Assembly (NCBI GenBank): GCA_016207885.1 | Contig: JACQZE010000015.1 | Location: forward strand, 1 to 32,254 | Source: Nitrospirota bacterium | GTDB lineage: Bacteria > Nitrospirota > Thermodesulfovibrionia > UBA6902 | DNA length: 32,254 nt | Direction: 5' to 3' | Part shown: in pieces, positions 8,240-17,148 of the stretch | Layout: each line of letters opens with the position of its first letter | Position numbering within the stretch: position 1 is the first letter of the stretch | Made by a program: the position numbers and the translations under genes | The notes under the pieces: model-generated | What the model saw: only the letters and a program-made list of their open reading frames with translations | What the model was told of the DNA's origin: nothing | The model's database searches: none

Positions 8240-10095
8240 CACAGTTATTAAAGGTCTTTGAACGATTGCCGATTGTTGTAATATCCATTATCCTGCTATG
8301 CATTATGCATATCTCGATACCGAACATGGGAGGGACGGTTGCGCATCCGCGTGAATACTTCATCTGGATAGGATTATTCACCCTCGTTCTTCTATCTGTC
8401 ATAAACGCTGTTATCAACAAATCTTTTATCCTGCCTTCATATTTAAAATATTTCATTATATATGTGATCCTTGTTTTATCAACCAGCATATTCAATCCAA
8501 TAATTAATTTCGACATATTCACGATCAACGCCATGCGTCTTGTCGGAGCTTTAATAATATGGCTCGGCATTCATCAGTTTGATTTTAGCAAGAAGGCAAA
8601 AGAGAATATTCTTCTGATAATAATCGCCTCTTCTGTCATTGAGTCCACAATGATCATGTTAAAGTTTTTTGTCAATTCATATTATATCCACTCATTCGGG
8701 ATAGACTTCGCAATGAAAGTAGTAAACCTTACAAAATATATACCGGATGTCGGAGGCGCATTCCAGCAGAAGAACCTCTTTGCATCATGGACTGCAACCG
8801 GGATCGCGATAAGCCTGTATTTCATAACAACTGAAAGGTTCAACGCCTATAAAAACATAAAAAAGGTCTTCTTTTATTTTTCTCTTTTCTTGTTATCCGC
8901 GGGCCTTATGATGGCAAGCTCAAGGGCGGGACTTGCAGGCGCAACGCTCGCTATGATCGTACTGCTCCCGACAAATTGGAAAGCATACTCGGCCATAAAA
9001 AAGCATCTTGCTGTATGGGTTCTGATACTTGCAGTTGGAATGGCAGGTGGATTTTATCTCATAAGCACCAAGAGCGGCGGGGCCGGATCTATAGAGAGCG
9101 CGGAAACCGGAGCAAAAGAGAGGATGAACTGGCTGACAAACACCGGCCAGCGGTCCTTTTCTGAACGGCTTATTATGTATGACACAACATATGAGATGTT
9201 CAAGGATAAGCCCTTTTTCGGCCAGGGTTTCTCTAACTTCGGCAGCACGTTCATGTTTTACAAGGCGGACGTCTCAAAAGACAACCCCCGTTATAAGGGC
9301 ATGATCTATAATGAATTCATAAGCCATCCCCACAATGAACTTCTCTATATTCTTGCCGAATGCGGTATCGCCGGCATTCTGGCATTAATAATCGCACTTT
9401 TCGGTATATGGAAAATACTCAGGGAGACAGGCATAAGGCAGGCCGGAATATCCATCGCGCTTTTTATGCCTCTTCTTCTGCATATGATGGTCGAATATCC
9501 TCTGAAGCTGTCCTCTGCGCATACATTTTTATTTATTATAATTCTTTATTTATTAACCTCACATAACGAGAAGAAAGCAGGGCTTGAAAAACTGAGCAGG
9601 CCATTATCTATTGCTATTATTTCAGCCGCTGTATTGCTGTATGCAGGCATCGCCGGATACGCGCTTAAAACATTCAATGACTACAGCAAGTACAACCGCT
9701 TCAAGCTCGTTTATATGAATACATCTGTAATCACAGAAAAGGATATCCTGCCCGCGGTTGGGAATATATACTTGCGGAACTGGGCTGAACCGGATTATAT
9801 GTACAGGAAGGCACTTGAAGCTGTGTATAGCCCGAATATGAACATGGAGTTCTTAAACAAATTTCTTGCATGGAATGAACTGGAAAAGAAGAGAAGGCCG
9901 GGACTGCCTTCATTTCATCTTGAAGGATTGATCTATTTCAAAATGGGCCGGCTTGATACGGGTAACTCCCTCGCATATTTTGAGAAAGCGCGAATAACTA
10001 CAGAGGAAGGGTTAAAACTATACCCTAATGACGTGAACCTCACAGCATTAAGGCAGGAAATAATCTCGGCTGCGATCGGAGGTTTTGCAAGATAA
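8236..10095 (+). CDS. O-antigen ligase/Wzy-family membrane protein (second of tandem pair)
   Basis: A 619-residue paralogue of the upstream gene, alignable from the N-terminus (LSTSIFNPII here, LSTFLNPII there; LGIHQFD against SLHQFE) to the C-terminal soluble segment (PAVGNIYL against PAVNNIYL). The Wzy_C loop is FFGQGFSNFGS followed by SHPHNELLYILAECGIAG. The start is TTG at 8236, inside TTGA, where it overlaps the previous stop; AAAGGAG lies 6-7 bases upstream and supports it. It presumably acts on a lipid-linked glycan at the periplasmic face of the inner membrane. Retention of two divergent copies suggests two acceptors, two glycans or a heteromeric enzyme. It converges on the regulator gene with a 17-base gap and no obvious terminator. 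Confidence 0.8.
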   Translation: MTQLLKVFERLPIVVISIILLCIMHISIPNMGGTVAHPREYFIWIGLFTLVLLSVINAVINKSFILPSYLKYFIIYVILVLSTSIFNPIINFDIFTINAMRLVGALIIWLGIHQFDFSKKAKENILLIIIASSVIESTMIMLKFFVNSYYIHSFGIDFAMKVVNLTKYIPDVGGAFQQKNLFASWTATGIAISLYFITTERFNAYKNIKKVFFYFSLFLLSAGLMMASSRAGLAGATLAMIVLLPTNWKAYSAIKKHLAVWVLILAVGMAGGFYLISTKSGGAGSIESAETGAKERMNWLTNTGQRSFSERLIMYDTTYEMFKDKPFFGQGFSNFGSTFMFYKADVSKDNPRYKGMIYNEFISHPHNELLYILAECGIAGILALIIALFGIWKILRETGIRQAGISIALFMPLLLHMMVEYPLKLSSAHTFLFIIILYLLTSHNEKKAGLEKLSRPLSIAIISAAVLLYAGIAGYALKTFNDYSKYNRFKLVYMNTSVITEKDILPAVGNIYLRNWAEPDYMYRKALEAVYSPNMNMEFLNKFLAWNELEKKRRPGLPSFHLEGLIYFKMGRLDTGNSLAYFEKARITTEEGLKLYPNDVNLTALRQEIISAAIGGFAR

Positions 10096-10112
10096 CATCT
10101 TTATTGAAAAAC

Positions 10113-11519
10113 TTATTCTATCAGTTTGAACTTCTGCATCCTATACCTTAGGGCATCCCTGGAAAGGCCAAGGAGTTTCGCAGCCTTTGTCTGGTTGTCC
10201 CTCGTAACCTGAAGCGCCTGAATAATGAATTCTTTCTCAATATTTTCAATTGATATCCCGTCACCCGGCAGATTAAAGCTGAACTCGCCTGATTGTGATT
10301 TATTCTCAGAATCCTCATTTGTATGGCTTGGCCCGCTTCCATAATTCAATATCTCAAGAGGAAGGTGGCTGGGAAGCATCGGCCCGTCTGTTCCAAGTAT
10401 AAAGACCCTCTCAACAACATTCTTGAGTTCTCTGATGTTTCCGGGCCAGTTATATTTCAATAAAAGCTCCTGTGCCTCTTTTGATATACCTGTGATATTC
10501 CTCCTGCACTCTTTTCTCAGCGTATTAATAAAATACATTGCCGTGGGTATAATATCTTCTTTCCTCTCCCTTAAAGCGGGAAACTCCAACGGTATAACAT
10601 TAAGCCTGTAATAAAGATCTTCCCTGAAATTGCCTCTCTTGACCTCTTCCTTCAGGTTTCTGTTCGTAGTAGCTATGATCCTGACATCCACTGCTGTCTC
10701 TTTGAGCCCGCCTATCCTCATGAAGGTTTTTTCCTCTATCACCTTTAGGAACTTTGCCTGTGTCGACGGCTTCATGTCGCCGACTTCGTCAAGGTATACG
10801 GTGCCGCCATCAGCCATTTCGAATAGGCCTTTCTTTGACGCCTTGGCATCGGTGAATGAGCCTTTTTCGTAACCAAACAGCTCGCTCTCAACAAGCGTCT
10901 CGGGCAACGCTGTGCAGGTTACTTCAACAAAAGGCTTTGAGGCCCTCGGGCTATGATAATGAATTACTCTGGCAATTAAAGTCTTTCCTGTGCCGCTCTC
11001 ACCCTGAATCAATACAGTATTTGCATCGCTTTCAGAAATTTTCCTTGCAAGGGCAACCATGTTAGACATAATTTCGGATTCGCAGATAATGCTGTCAAAA
11101 TTATATTTTTGATGCTGCTCGCTCCTGAGAAAATTGACCTCTCTCTTCAGGTCAACATTCTCCAATGCCTTTTTGATGATTATTGATACCCTGCTCAGTT
11201 CAAAAGGCTTTTCCACGAAATCAAACGCGCCGAGCTTTATTGCAGTGACAGCAGTCTCTATATCACCATGAGCAGTAATAATGACAACAACGGTATCCTT
11301 GTTGAATTTTTTGATCGCCTCAAGGGTCTCCATGCCGCTGATGCCGGGCATATGGAGATCAAGCAGAACAATATCAGGAAGCTGGAACTTCTGTGTCTTA
11401 AGCCCCTCATCCCCGCTTTCTGCTGTCAGCACCTCATAGCCCTCTTTATCAAGGTGCTTTTTGATTGAAGCCCTTATCAGCTCCTCATCATCAATTACAA
11501 GAATCTTCACACTATGCAA
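10113..11519 (-). CDS. NtrC-family sigma-54-dependent response regulator
   Basis: A 468-residue regulator with three domains. The receiver domain (about 4-120) has the acidic pair D10/D11/E12 and phospho-acceptor D54. The sigma-54 interaction AAA+ domain (about 145-370) has Walker A GESGTGKT (173-180), the sigma-54 contact loop as GSFTDA (220-225) instead of GAFTGA, Walker B VYLDE (241-245) and a WPGNIREL element (358-365). The Fis-type helix-turn-helix is at about 427-465 (TKAAKLLGLSRDALRYRM). GxFTDA loops occur in other regulators of this group, so activity is expected. The gene follows its kinase with a 15-base gap. It should activate -24/-12 promoters; the one found near 2341-2355 ahead of the cytochromes is an attractive but unproven target. 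Confidence 0.95.
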   Translation of the reverse strand: MHSVKILVIDDEELIRASIKKHLDKEGYEVLTAESGDEGLKTQKFQLPDIVLLDLHMPGISGMETLEAIKKFNKDTVVVIITAHGDIETAVTAIKLGAFDFVEKPFELSRVSIIIKKALENVDLKREVNFLRSEQHQKYNFDSIICESEIMSNMVALARKISESDANTVLIQGESGTGKTLIARVIHYHSPRASKPFVEVTCTALPETLVESELFGYEKGSFTDAKASKKGLFEMADGGTVYLDEVGDMKPSTQAKFLKVIEEKTFMRIGGLKETAVDVRIIATTNRNLKEEVKRGNFREDLYYRLNVIPLEFPALRERKEDIIPTAMYFINTLRKECRRNITGISKEAQELLLKYNWPGNIRELKNVVERVFILGTDGPMLPSHLPLEILNYGSGPSHTNEDSENKSQSGEFSFNLPGDGISIENIEKEFIIQALQVTRDNQTKAAKLLGLSRDALRYRMQKFKLIE

Positions 11520-11534
11520 ATTACCAATGCCCTC

Positions 11535-13046
11535 CTATTGCTTCGATATCGGCAAGTATATCGTAAAAAGAGAACCCTTGCCAAGTTTACTCTCACAGGT
11601 GAGCACCCCGCCATGCTCGCGGATGATCTTCCGGGTAATGGACAAACCAAGGCCGGAACCCTTTGATTTTCTGGTGAAGAACGGCTCAAAAATATATTCC
11701 ATATCTTCAGAGGATATGCCTTTTCCTGTATCCTCAAAACTGACAACCAGCTTACTGCCTCTGCTTAACTCCTTCTTTAAAGGATCCTCAAGTTTATCAT
11801 AATCCAATTGATATGCCTTTATAGTTAGTTCCCCTCCTTCGGGCATCGCCTGAAGTGAATTGATCATCAGGTTCAGCGATACCTGCTGCATCTGGTCAGG
11901 ATCCATGATAATATCAGGCAATCCTTCTTCGATCTCAGTATTGATTTTCACATTAAGGCTTTTAGCCTCAGGATAAACAAGAAAGACCGCCCGGTCAATA
12001 ACTTCATTGATATTATAAGGCAGGAAGTGGGCTGCCTTAGGCTTCGCATAGCTCAGCAGATCCTTCACTGTTCTGTCAAGCCTCTTGACCTGGCTTAATA
12101 TCTTGTCTGTTACAACCTTCTGGCTGCTGTCCTCACTCAGGTCAGCCTGCAAAAGCTGCACCGCACAGCTGATGCCTGTTAGGGGGTTCTTTATCTCATG
12201 AGCTATCCCTGCAACTACCTCCCCGATGGTTGCAAGCTTGGCAGCCCTCTCCATCTGCTGCTCATGCGTCTGCTCAAGCTCATGTCTGGCAGATTCAAGC
12301 GCTTCAACCATATTATCAAAGCTCGTTGCCAGAAGCCCGATCTCATCTTTACTCTTTATATTCATTCTGGCTGAAAGGTCGCCCTTCTCTATCTGTTTTA
12401 TAGTACGCACCATACGGTTAAAGGGCCTGTCGATCAGGATGGCTATTATAAATAAAAAGGTTCCCATAATGAGTAAGAAACCTATAAAGGCATCTGTAAA
12501 ATGCTCCCTTTCAAAATCTTTAATATCTGAATGTACCTTTGACAGGGATAATTCAACATCCATGACGCCGAGCACATCTTTTTCAGCCCCGTGGCATTTG
12601 TGGCATGCTAAATTGTTTTTAATTATTGTCAGCTTGGAAGCATAGACCATATCATCTTTCTTGATCATAAAGGGCTCAAAATGATTCCCCTCACGGTATT
12701 TTTCAAAGTCTTCATCGTATACCTTTCTCCCTATATCAGCAGGATTGGATGAGACCACTATGGTGCCGTCATCAGGAAGAAATATTCGAATTTCTTTAAG
12801 CTCTTCACTATCCTTGACAAGGCTTTCCATCATTGTCTGAAGATCTTTCCACCTGCTCTTTAACATAAGCACCATTATGCCGTGTGCTATTCTGTCAGAA
12901 AGAAGTACCGTCTTCTCCTTCTGGGAGTTCAGAAGTTTATCCTCAGTCAGCTTGATATCTCTCCAGGTGGTAGCAGTCATAATAATGGAGATAAGAAGAA
13001 AGGTGATGATGGCAATCTTAAATTTAAGGCTGTTAAGATTAAACAT
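11535..13046 (-). CDS. Membrane histidine kinase with periplasmic c-type heme motif
   Basis: A 503-residue sensor kinase. TM1 (about 9-28) and TM2 (about 186-205) bracket a periplasmic sensor of about 155 residues containing one heme-binding motif, CHKCH at 148-152, in the context NNLACHKCHG. Then follow HAMP (206-257), the dimerisation domain with H283 in GIAHEIKNP, and the ATPase domain with N392/N396, DTGKG (439-443) and GSGLGLS (463-469). It phosphorylates the regulator encoded 15 bases downstream. The c-type motif suggests sensing of redox state, oxygen, NO or another heme ligand at the membrane surface; this follows the established pattern of c-heme sensor kinases, but the signal itself is not known here. 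The first cysteine is followed by a histidine within the motif, a possible extra ligand. Confidence 0.93.
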   Translation of the reverse strand: MFNLNSLKFKIAIITFLLISIIMTATTWRDIKLTEDKLLNSQKEKTVLLSDRIAHGIMVLMLKSRWKDLQTMMESLVKDSEELKEIRIFLPDDGTIVVSSNPADIGRKVYDEDFEKYREGNHFEPFMIKKDDMVYASKLTIIKNNLACHKCHGAEKDVLGVMDVELSLSKVHSDIKDFEREHFTDAFIGFLLIMGTFLFIIAILIDRPFNRMVRTIKQIEKGDLSARMNIKSKDEIGLLATSFDNMVEALESARHELEQTHEQQMERAAKLATIGEVVAGIAHEIKNPLTGISCAVQLLQADLSEDSSQKVVTDKILSQVKRLDRTVKDLLSYAKPKAAHFLPYNINEVIDRAVFLVYPEAKSLNVKINTEIEEGLPDIIMDPDQMQQVSLNLMINSLQAMPEGGELTIKAYQLDYDKLEDPLKKELSRGSKLVVSFEDTGKGISSEDMEYIFEPFFTRKSKGSGLGLSITRKIIREHGGVLTCESKLGKGSLFTIYLPISKQ

Positions 13047-13168
13047 TGATAATTATAATACTATACGTCTTTTTTTTGAAACTCTTAATTAAAAAGGATT
13101 TTTTGTGCGCTTATACAAACTTGGGGAAATGATTCAAATGAGTGAAAAGAAGCGGCAAGCCCGGCAGA

Positions 13169-13825
13169 TCACTCCCTGGCCTTATTGATCAGGCCGTCTA
13201 GATCCTTCGCAAGTTTTTTATCAAGGTTCAACAAAGCCTTATATTGCTCAATTGCAGGATTTAAGGAATCTTTATTAAGCTCAAGATAAGCCACACCAAG
13301 ATTATATCTGGCGGATGCAAAATCCGGATCGATCCTGACAGCTTCCCGGTAAGCCTCAACAGCCTTTGAAGTTTCATTAATTTCCATGTATATTTTGCCG
13401 AGGTTATAGTATGCGGCTGAACTCTTTGAATTTACCTTTACAGCCTTTTTAAGCGCATCTATAGCCAGATCATATTTACGAAGCATTGAAGAGACGACTC
13501 CGAGAGAAATATACGCCTCTTCATAATTCGGGGCTATCTGAACCGCCATCTTATATGAGTCCATTGCTTCACTATATCTGTGTATTTTGTAATAGGAATT
13601 GCCCATATGAAAATATGCTTCAGCATATTCAGGCTTAAGTTTAACGGCTTGCCGGAAAGAATCGATCGCTTCCGAGTATTGCATCTTTTCCGCAAGGTTC
13701 AGCCCAAGTTTAAAGAAGGTCCCGGCATCAGGCTTCTCTGAATATTCCGCGATTACAAATGCCGGGAACAGAAAAAGGGCAATGAGAGTTAACCGAAATA
13801 TTTTTATTGTTTTCCTTACATTCAT
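13169..13825 (-). CDS. Exported TPR-repeat protein
   Basis: A 218-residue protein with a signal peptide (1-26, ending VIA) and five consecutive tetratricopeptide repeats from about residue 33 to 205. Unit hallmarks are visible: AEKMQYSEAIDSF, AYFHMGNSYYKIHRYSEAM, AYISLGVVSSMLRKYDLAI, AYYNLGKIYMEINETSKAV and ARYNLGVAYLELNKD. The last repeat has a small insertion. No catalytic residues are seen, so a scaffold role in the periplasm is likely, with unknown partners. The gene stands alone, 122 bases upstream of the kinase on the same strand. The ATG has no Shine-Dalgarno, but a good promoter -10 box ends six bases before it, so the message is probably leaderless. Confidence 0.85.
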   Translation of the reverse strand: MNVRKTIKIFRLTLIALFLFPAFVIAEYSEKPDAGTFFKLGLNLAEKMQYSEAIDSFRQAVKLKPEYAEAYFHMGNSYYKIHRYSEAMDSYKMAVQIAPNYEEAYISLGVVSSMLRKYDLAIDALKKAVKVNSKSSAAYYNLGKIYMEINETSKAVEAYREAVRIDPDFASARYNLGVAYLELNKDSLNPAIEQYKALLNLDKKLAKDLDGLINKARE

Positions 13826-13831
13826 ATATGG

Positions 13832-13859
13832 ATTATACAGGAATATATATATATTTCAA
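13832..13859 (-). promoter_or_regulatory. Sigma-70 promoter giving a leaderless TPR mRNA
   Basis: On the minus strand TTGAAA (13859-13854), a 16-base AT-rich spacer and TATAAT (13837-13832) precede the ATG at 13825 by six bases. The start point would then fall at or next to the start codon. Confidence 0.65.
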
Positions 13860-13923
13860 CTAAATATACTGGAAGTATCCGTTTAATACTGCATAGAAAA
13901 ACTTAATTGATATTTTATTCCGG

Positions 13924-13952
13924 TTGCCTAATTAAAATCGAATTTATATAAT
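13924..13952 (+). promoter_or_regulatory. Sigma-70 promoter of the fabG operon
   Basis: TTGCCT (13924-13929), 17-base spacer, TATAAT (13947-13952). Transcription would begin near 13959 and reach the GGAGG and ATG of fabG about 27 bases later. Confidence 0.6.
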
Positions 13953-13985
13953 ACTTGAACTTTATTTATATAATGCGGAGGGACA

Positions 13986-14726
13986 ATGAGACTCAAAGGT
14001 AAAAACGCGCTTGTTACAGGCTCTGCCCAGGGCATCGGGTTGGCTATTGCACTTGCAATGGCAAAAGAGGGCGCTAACATCTGTATAGCTGATATTAAAG
14101 TTGATAACACCGGAGACATCGTTAACGATATAAACAAGACAGGTGTCAGATGTGTAAGTACAAGGCTTGATGTCTCCGGCCGGGAAAGTGTAACAAATGC
14201 CTTTGAGACATTCATCAATGAGTTCGGCAGCCTTGATATACTTGTAAATAATGCCGGCATCACGAGGGATTCACTTGCTTTGAGAATGAAGGAAGATGAT
14301 TGGGACGCGGTAATAAATATCAACCTCAAAGGAACCTTTCTCTGCTCTAAAGAGGCGATCAAGATAATGTCAAAACAGCGGTCAGGTAAGATAATCAACA
14401 TATCATCAGTCGTTGCATTTACAGGAAATCCTGGGCAGATAAACTACAGCGCTTCAAAAGCCGGGGTTATAGGCCTTACAAAGACGATCGCAAAAGAGTA
14501 TGCAGGCCGCGGGATAAGGGTAAACGCCATCGCGCCAGGCTTTATTCAGACTGCCATGACCGAGGCCCTGCCGGAAAAAGTAAAGGAAGATATGAAGAAC
14601 GCGATCCCGCTCAGAGAGTTCGGCACTCCTGAAGATGTTGCAAACGCGTGCGTATTCCTCGCATCTAACGAGTCTGACTATCTTACAGGCCAGGTGATCC
14701 ATGTAAACGGCGGAATGTATATGTAG
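13986..14726 (+). CDS. fabG: 3-oxoacyl-[acyl-carrier-protein] reductase
   Basis: A 246-residue short-chain dehydrogenase that reduces 3-oxoacyl-ACP with NADPH in type II fatty acid elongation in the cytoplasm. The cofactor loop is TGSAQGIG (11-18), NNAG is at 88-91, and the catalytic triad is S141, Y154 and K158, with the S-Y and Y-K spacing of E. coli FabG. The length is normal. GGAGG lies five bases before the ATG. It heads the cluster fabG-acpP-fabF-rnc, a common bacterial arrangement, which makes FabG much more likely than another SDR enzyme. Confidence 0.95.
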   Translation: MRLKGKNALVTGSAQGIGLAIALAMAKEGANICIADIKVDNTGDIVNDINKTGVRCVSTRLDVSGRESVTNAFETFINEFGSLDILVNNAGITRDSLALRMKEDDWDAVININLKGTFLCSKEAIKIMSKQRSGKIINISSVVAFTGNPGQINYSASKAGVIGLTKTIAKEYAGRGIRVNAIAPGFIQTAMTEALPEKVKEDMKNAIPLREFGTPEDVANACVFLASNESDYLTGQVIHVNGGMYM

Positions 14727-14822
14727 CAAAGGATTGCATGAAAAAATCATTCTAAAAATGTATAATTATTTCTCAAAAAAACCAGCTTTTTATTCTGATA
14801 ATATTAAAACGGAGGGTTAGAC

Positions 14823-15056
14823 ATGTCAGTTGAAGAAAAAGTAAAAGAGATAATATCAAAACAGCTCGGTGTTGACGCGGATAAAGTAACTCCTGAATCA
14901 TCATTTATCGATGACCTAGGGGCTGATTCTCTCGATACGGTTGAACTCGTAATGGCTCTTGAGGAATCTTTCAACATAGAGATCCCTGACGAAGATGCCG
15001 AGAAAATAATCAAGGTCCAGGACGCCATAAAATATATTAACGAGAAGTCAGAATAA
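14823..15056 (+). CDS. acpP: Acyl carrier protein
   Basis: A 77-residue acidic acyl carrier protein. The phosphopantetheine attachment serine is S36 in [10 protein letters not shown]. Length and charge are standard. A strong GGAGG lies before the ATG. The 96-base gap after fabG contains TATAAT at 14761-14766 with no good -35 box, so a separate acpP promoter is possible but weakly supported. It carries acyl intermediates for FabG and FabF. Confidence 0.97.
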   Translation: MSVEEKVKEIISKQLGVDADKVTPESSFIDDLGADSLDTVELVMALEESFNIEIPDEDAEKIIKVQDAIKYINEKSE

Positions 15057-15070
15057 CCCTGCTCCCTCAT

Positions 15071-16318
15071 ATGACGCGTAGAAGGGTTGTTATAACAGGG
15101 GTGGGAATGGTCTCTCCCTTGGGAACAGGAATAGAAAAATCATGGAACGGGCTGATTGAAGGCCGTTCCGGAGTCGCCGGAATAACACACTTTGATCCTG
15201 CCGGTTACCCGTGCCAGATAGCGGCTGAAGTTAAAGACTTCGTTATAGATGACTATATCGATGTCAAAGAACAGAAGAAGATGGACCGGTTCATCCACTT
15301 CGCACTGGCTGCTTCAAGCATGGCTATGCAGGATTCCGGGCTCGTTATTACCGGCGATATGGCGGAAAGAGCCGGTGTCATAGTCGGCGCAGGCATGGGA
15401 GGCCTGCCTGCGATAGAGCGGTACGCCAGGATACTCAATGAAAAGGGGCCTAAAAGGATCACTCCTTTTTTTATCCCCATGACGATCATTAACCTTGCCG
15501 CGGGACAGATATCCATCAGGTTCGGGGCCAAAGGCCCTAATTCAGCAGTTGTCACTGCCTGCGCAAGCGGCACTCATTCGATCGGCGACTCGTTCAAATT
15601 GATCCAGAACAATATTGCGGATGTTATGATCGCAGGAGGAACCGAAGCCACCATAAGCCCGTTGGCGATAGCAGGCTTTTCCGCAATGAAAGCGCTTTCA
15701 ACCAGAAACGATGAGCCTGAAAAAGCGAGCAGGCCTTTTGATAAGGACAGGGACGGTTTTGTCATGGGCGAAGGCTCAGGGATCATGATACTTGAGGAGC
15801 TTGAACACGCATTAAAGAGAGGCGCAAAGATATACGCTGAGATAACGGGCTACGGCATGACCTCTGATGCCTACCACTTATCAAGCCCTGCGCCAGAGGG
15901 CGAAGGCGCGGCAAGGTGCATGAAGGCAGCTATTAAAGATGCCGGAATAAAACCCGATGAAGTTGACTATATAAATGCTCATGGCACATCAACAAGATAC
16001 GGTGACGAGCTTGAGACCATAGCGATAAAAAATGTCTTTGGGGAGCACGCCTACAAGTTATGTGTAAGTTCAACAAAGTCAATGACCGGGCATCTTCTCG
16101 GAGCCGCAGGCGGCGTTGAAGCTGTCGTATGCGCGCTCAGCATATTTAATAAAATAGTGCCTCCAACTATCAACCTTGAAAACCCTGATCCGGAATGTGA
16201 CCTCGACTATGTGCCTGACAAGTCAAGGAATCTCGATATAAGATCAGCGATCTCAAACTCATTTGGATTCGGCGGGACAAATGCCAGCATCGTCATTAAA
16301 CGATATAGCCAGTTTTGA
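15071..16318 (+). CDS. fabF: 3-oxoacyl-[acyl-carrier-protein] synthase II
   Basis: A 415-residue condensing enzyme (KAS II) that adds malonyl-ACP to a growing acyl-ACP chain. Active-site residues are C164 (TACASGTHS), H304 ([10 protein letters not shown]) and H341 ([14 protein letters not shown]). The glycine-rich C-terminus is [10 protein letters not shown]. Length is normal (usual about 412). The ATG at 15071 follows acpP by 14 bases with a weak Shine-Dalgarno, suggesting reinitiation. Its 3' end overlaps the rnc start. Confidence 0.96.
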   Translation: MTRRRVVITGVGMVSPLGTGIEKSWNGLIEGRSGVAGITHFDPAGYPCQIAAEVKDFVIDDYIDVKEQKKMDRFIHFALAASSMAMQDSGLVITGDMAERAGVIVGAGMGGLPAIERYARILNEKGPKRITPFFIPMTIINLAAGQISIRFGAKGPNSAVVTACASGTHSIGDSFKLIQNNIADVMIAGGTEATISPLAIAGFSAMKALSTRNDEPEKASRPFDKDRDGFVMGEGSGIMILEELEHALKRGAKIYAEITGYGMTSDAYHLSSPAPEGEGAARCMKAAIKDAGIKPDEVDYINAHGTSTRYGDELETIAIKNVFGEHAYKLCVSSTKSMTGHLLGAAGGVEAVVCALSIFNKIVPPTINLENPDPECDLDYVPDKSRNLDIRSAISNSFGFGGTNASIVIKRYSQF

Positions 16319-16988
16319 ACTCTCAATAAGGCACACCTTCAAGAAAAAATCTCTGGCAAGGGAAGCTCTTACTCACAAATCTTATTCTCACGAGAATCAG
16401 GAAAAGCGCCACCCTTTCAACGAGCGCTTTGAGTTTCTGGGTGATTCCGTGCTTGGATTGGTTATCAGCGAGCATCTCTTTAATAGTTTCAGTGATCATT
16501 CCGAGGCAAAGCTTTCCAAGCTCAGGGCTTATTTAGTGCAGGAAGCAACTCTTGCGGAGGCTGCAGAGAGGCTTGATATCGGCAGGCATTTATTGATAGG
16601 CAAGGGTGAAGATATGTCAGGCGGAAGAAATAAGCCTTCCCTGCTTGCCAATGCCTTTGAAGCTGTTATTGCCGCGATATATCTTGACAGTGGAATGAAG
16701 AAGGCAAGAGAGTTTATCCTCGCGTCTCTTGAGCCGAAGATACTGGAACTCGTTGACAACAGCCTTGTGATGGATTTCAAAACAAGCCTTCAGGAATTGA
16801 CACAGTCGAGGTTCGGCGTGCTGCCTGAATATCAGGTAAAAAGCGAACAGGGTCCGGAGCATGACAAGATGTTTGAGGTCTCTGTTCAGATAAACCACGA
16901 TACATACGGCACAGGCCGCGGCAGGACAAAGAAGGCGGCAGAGCAGATGGCTGCGAAAGCAAGCCTGAAGAAGATAGAAAAGGCTTAG
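16281..16988 (+). CDS. rnc: Ribonuclease III
   Basis: A protein of about 235 residues that cleaves double-stranded RNA in rRNA processing and RNA decay. The RNase III signature [12 protein letters not shown] is at 47-58, with the second metal-binding region [15 protein letters not shown] at 124-138. A double-stranded RNA-binding domain occupies about 160-233 ([11 protein letters not shown] through [13 protein letters not shown]). Start choice: ATG at 16281 lies 38 bases inside fabF behind GGCGGG; a TTG at 16263 is an alternative. The overlap implies translational coupling with fabF. A terminator follows. Confidence 0.93.
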   Translation: MPASSLNDIASFELSIRHTFKKKSLAREALTHKSYSHENQEKRHPFNERFEFLGDSVLGLVISEHLFNSFSDHSEAKLSKLRAYLVQEATLAEAAERLDIGRHLLIGKGEDMSGGRNKPSLLANAFEAVIAAIYLDSGMKKAREFILASLEPKILELVDNSLVMDFKTSLQELTQSRFGVLPEYQVKSEQGPEHDKMFEVSVQINHDTYGTGRGRTKKAAEQMAAKASLKKIEKA

Positions 16989-17031
16989 CTGCAAATGTTA
17001 TTTAATCTTGTATAATTAATATCATCTATTC

Positions 17032-17092
17032 TGTCACTCCGGCTTGTCCGGAGTCTTTTTTCAAGAATGATTCCGGACAAGCCGGAATGACA
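17032..17092. repeat. Palindromic intergenic repeat, CCGGCTTGTCCGG type
   Basis: Two arms, TGTCACTCCGGCTTGTCCGG and TCCGGACAAGCCGGAATGACA, are near-exact complements around a short spacer. Such TGTCATTCC palindromes are dispersed repeats in many genomes. It lies between rnc and purM. Confidence 0.7.
17037..17061 (+). terminator. Intrinsic terminator of fabG-acpP-fabF-rnc
   Basis: Stem CTCCGG (17037-17042), loop CTTGT, stem CCGGAG (17048-17053), then TCTTTTTT. It is formed by the left arm of the palindromic repeat and lies 48 bases after the rnc stop. Confidence 0.75.
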
Positions 17093-17148
17093 ACAAAACA
17101 ATTACCATAAAAACATTTTCAATAATTTAAAAAACAGAAAGGACATCA

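Noticed and set aside
14734-14766. Separate acpP promoter with TTGCAT and TATAAT
   Set aside because: The spacing is 21 bases, too long for a typical sigma-70 promoter; only the -10 box is convincing.
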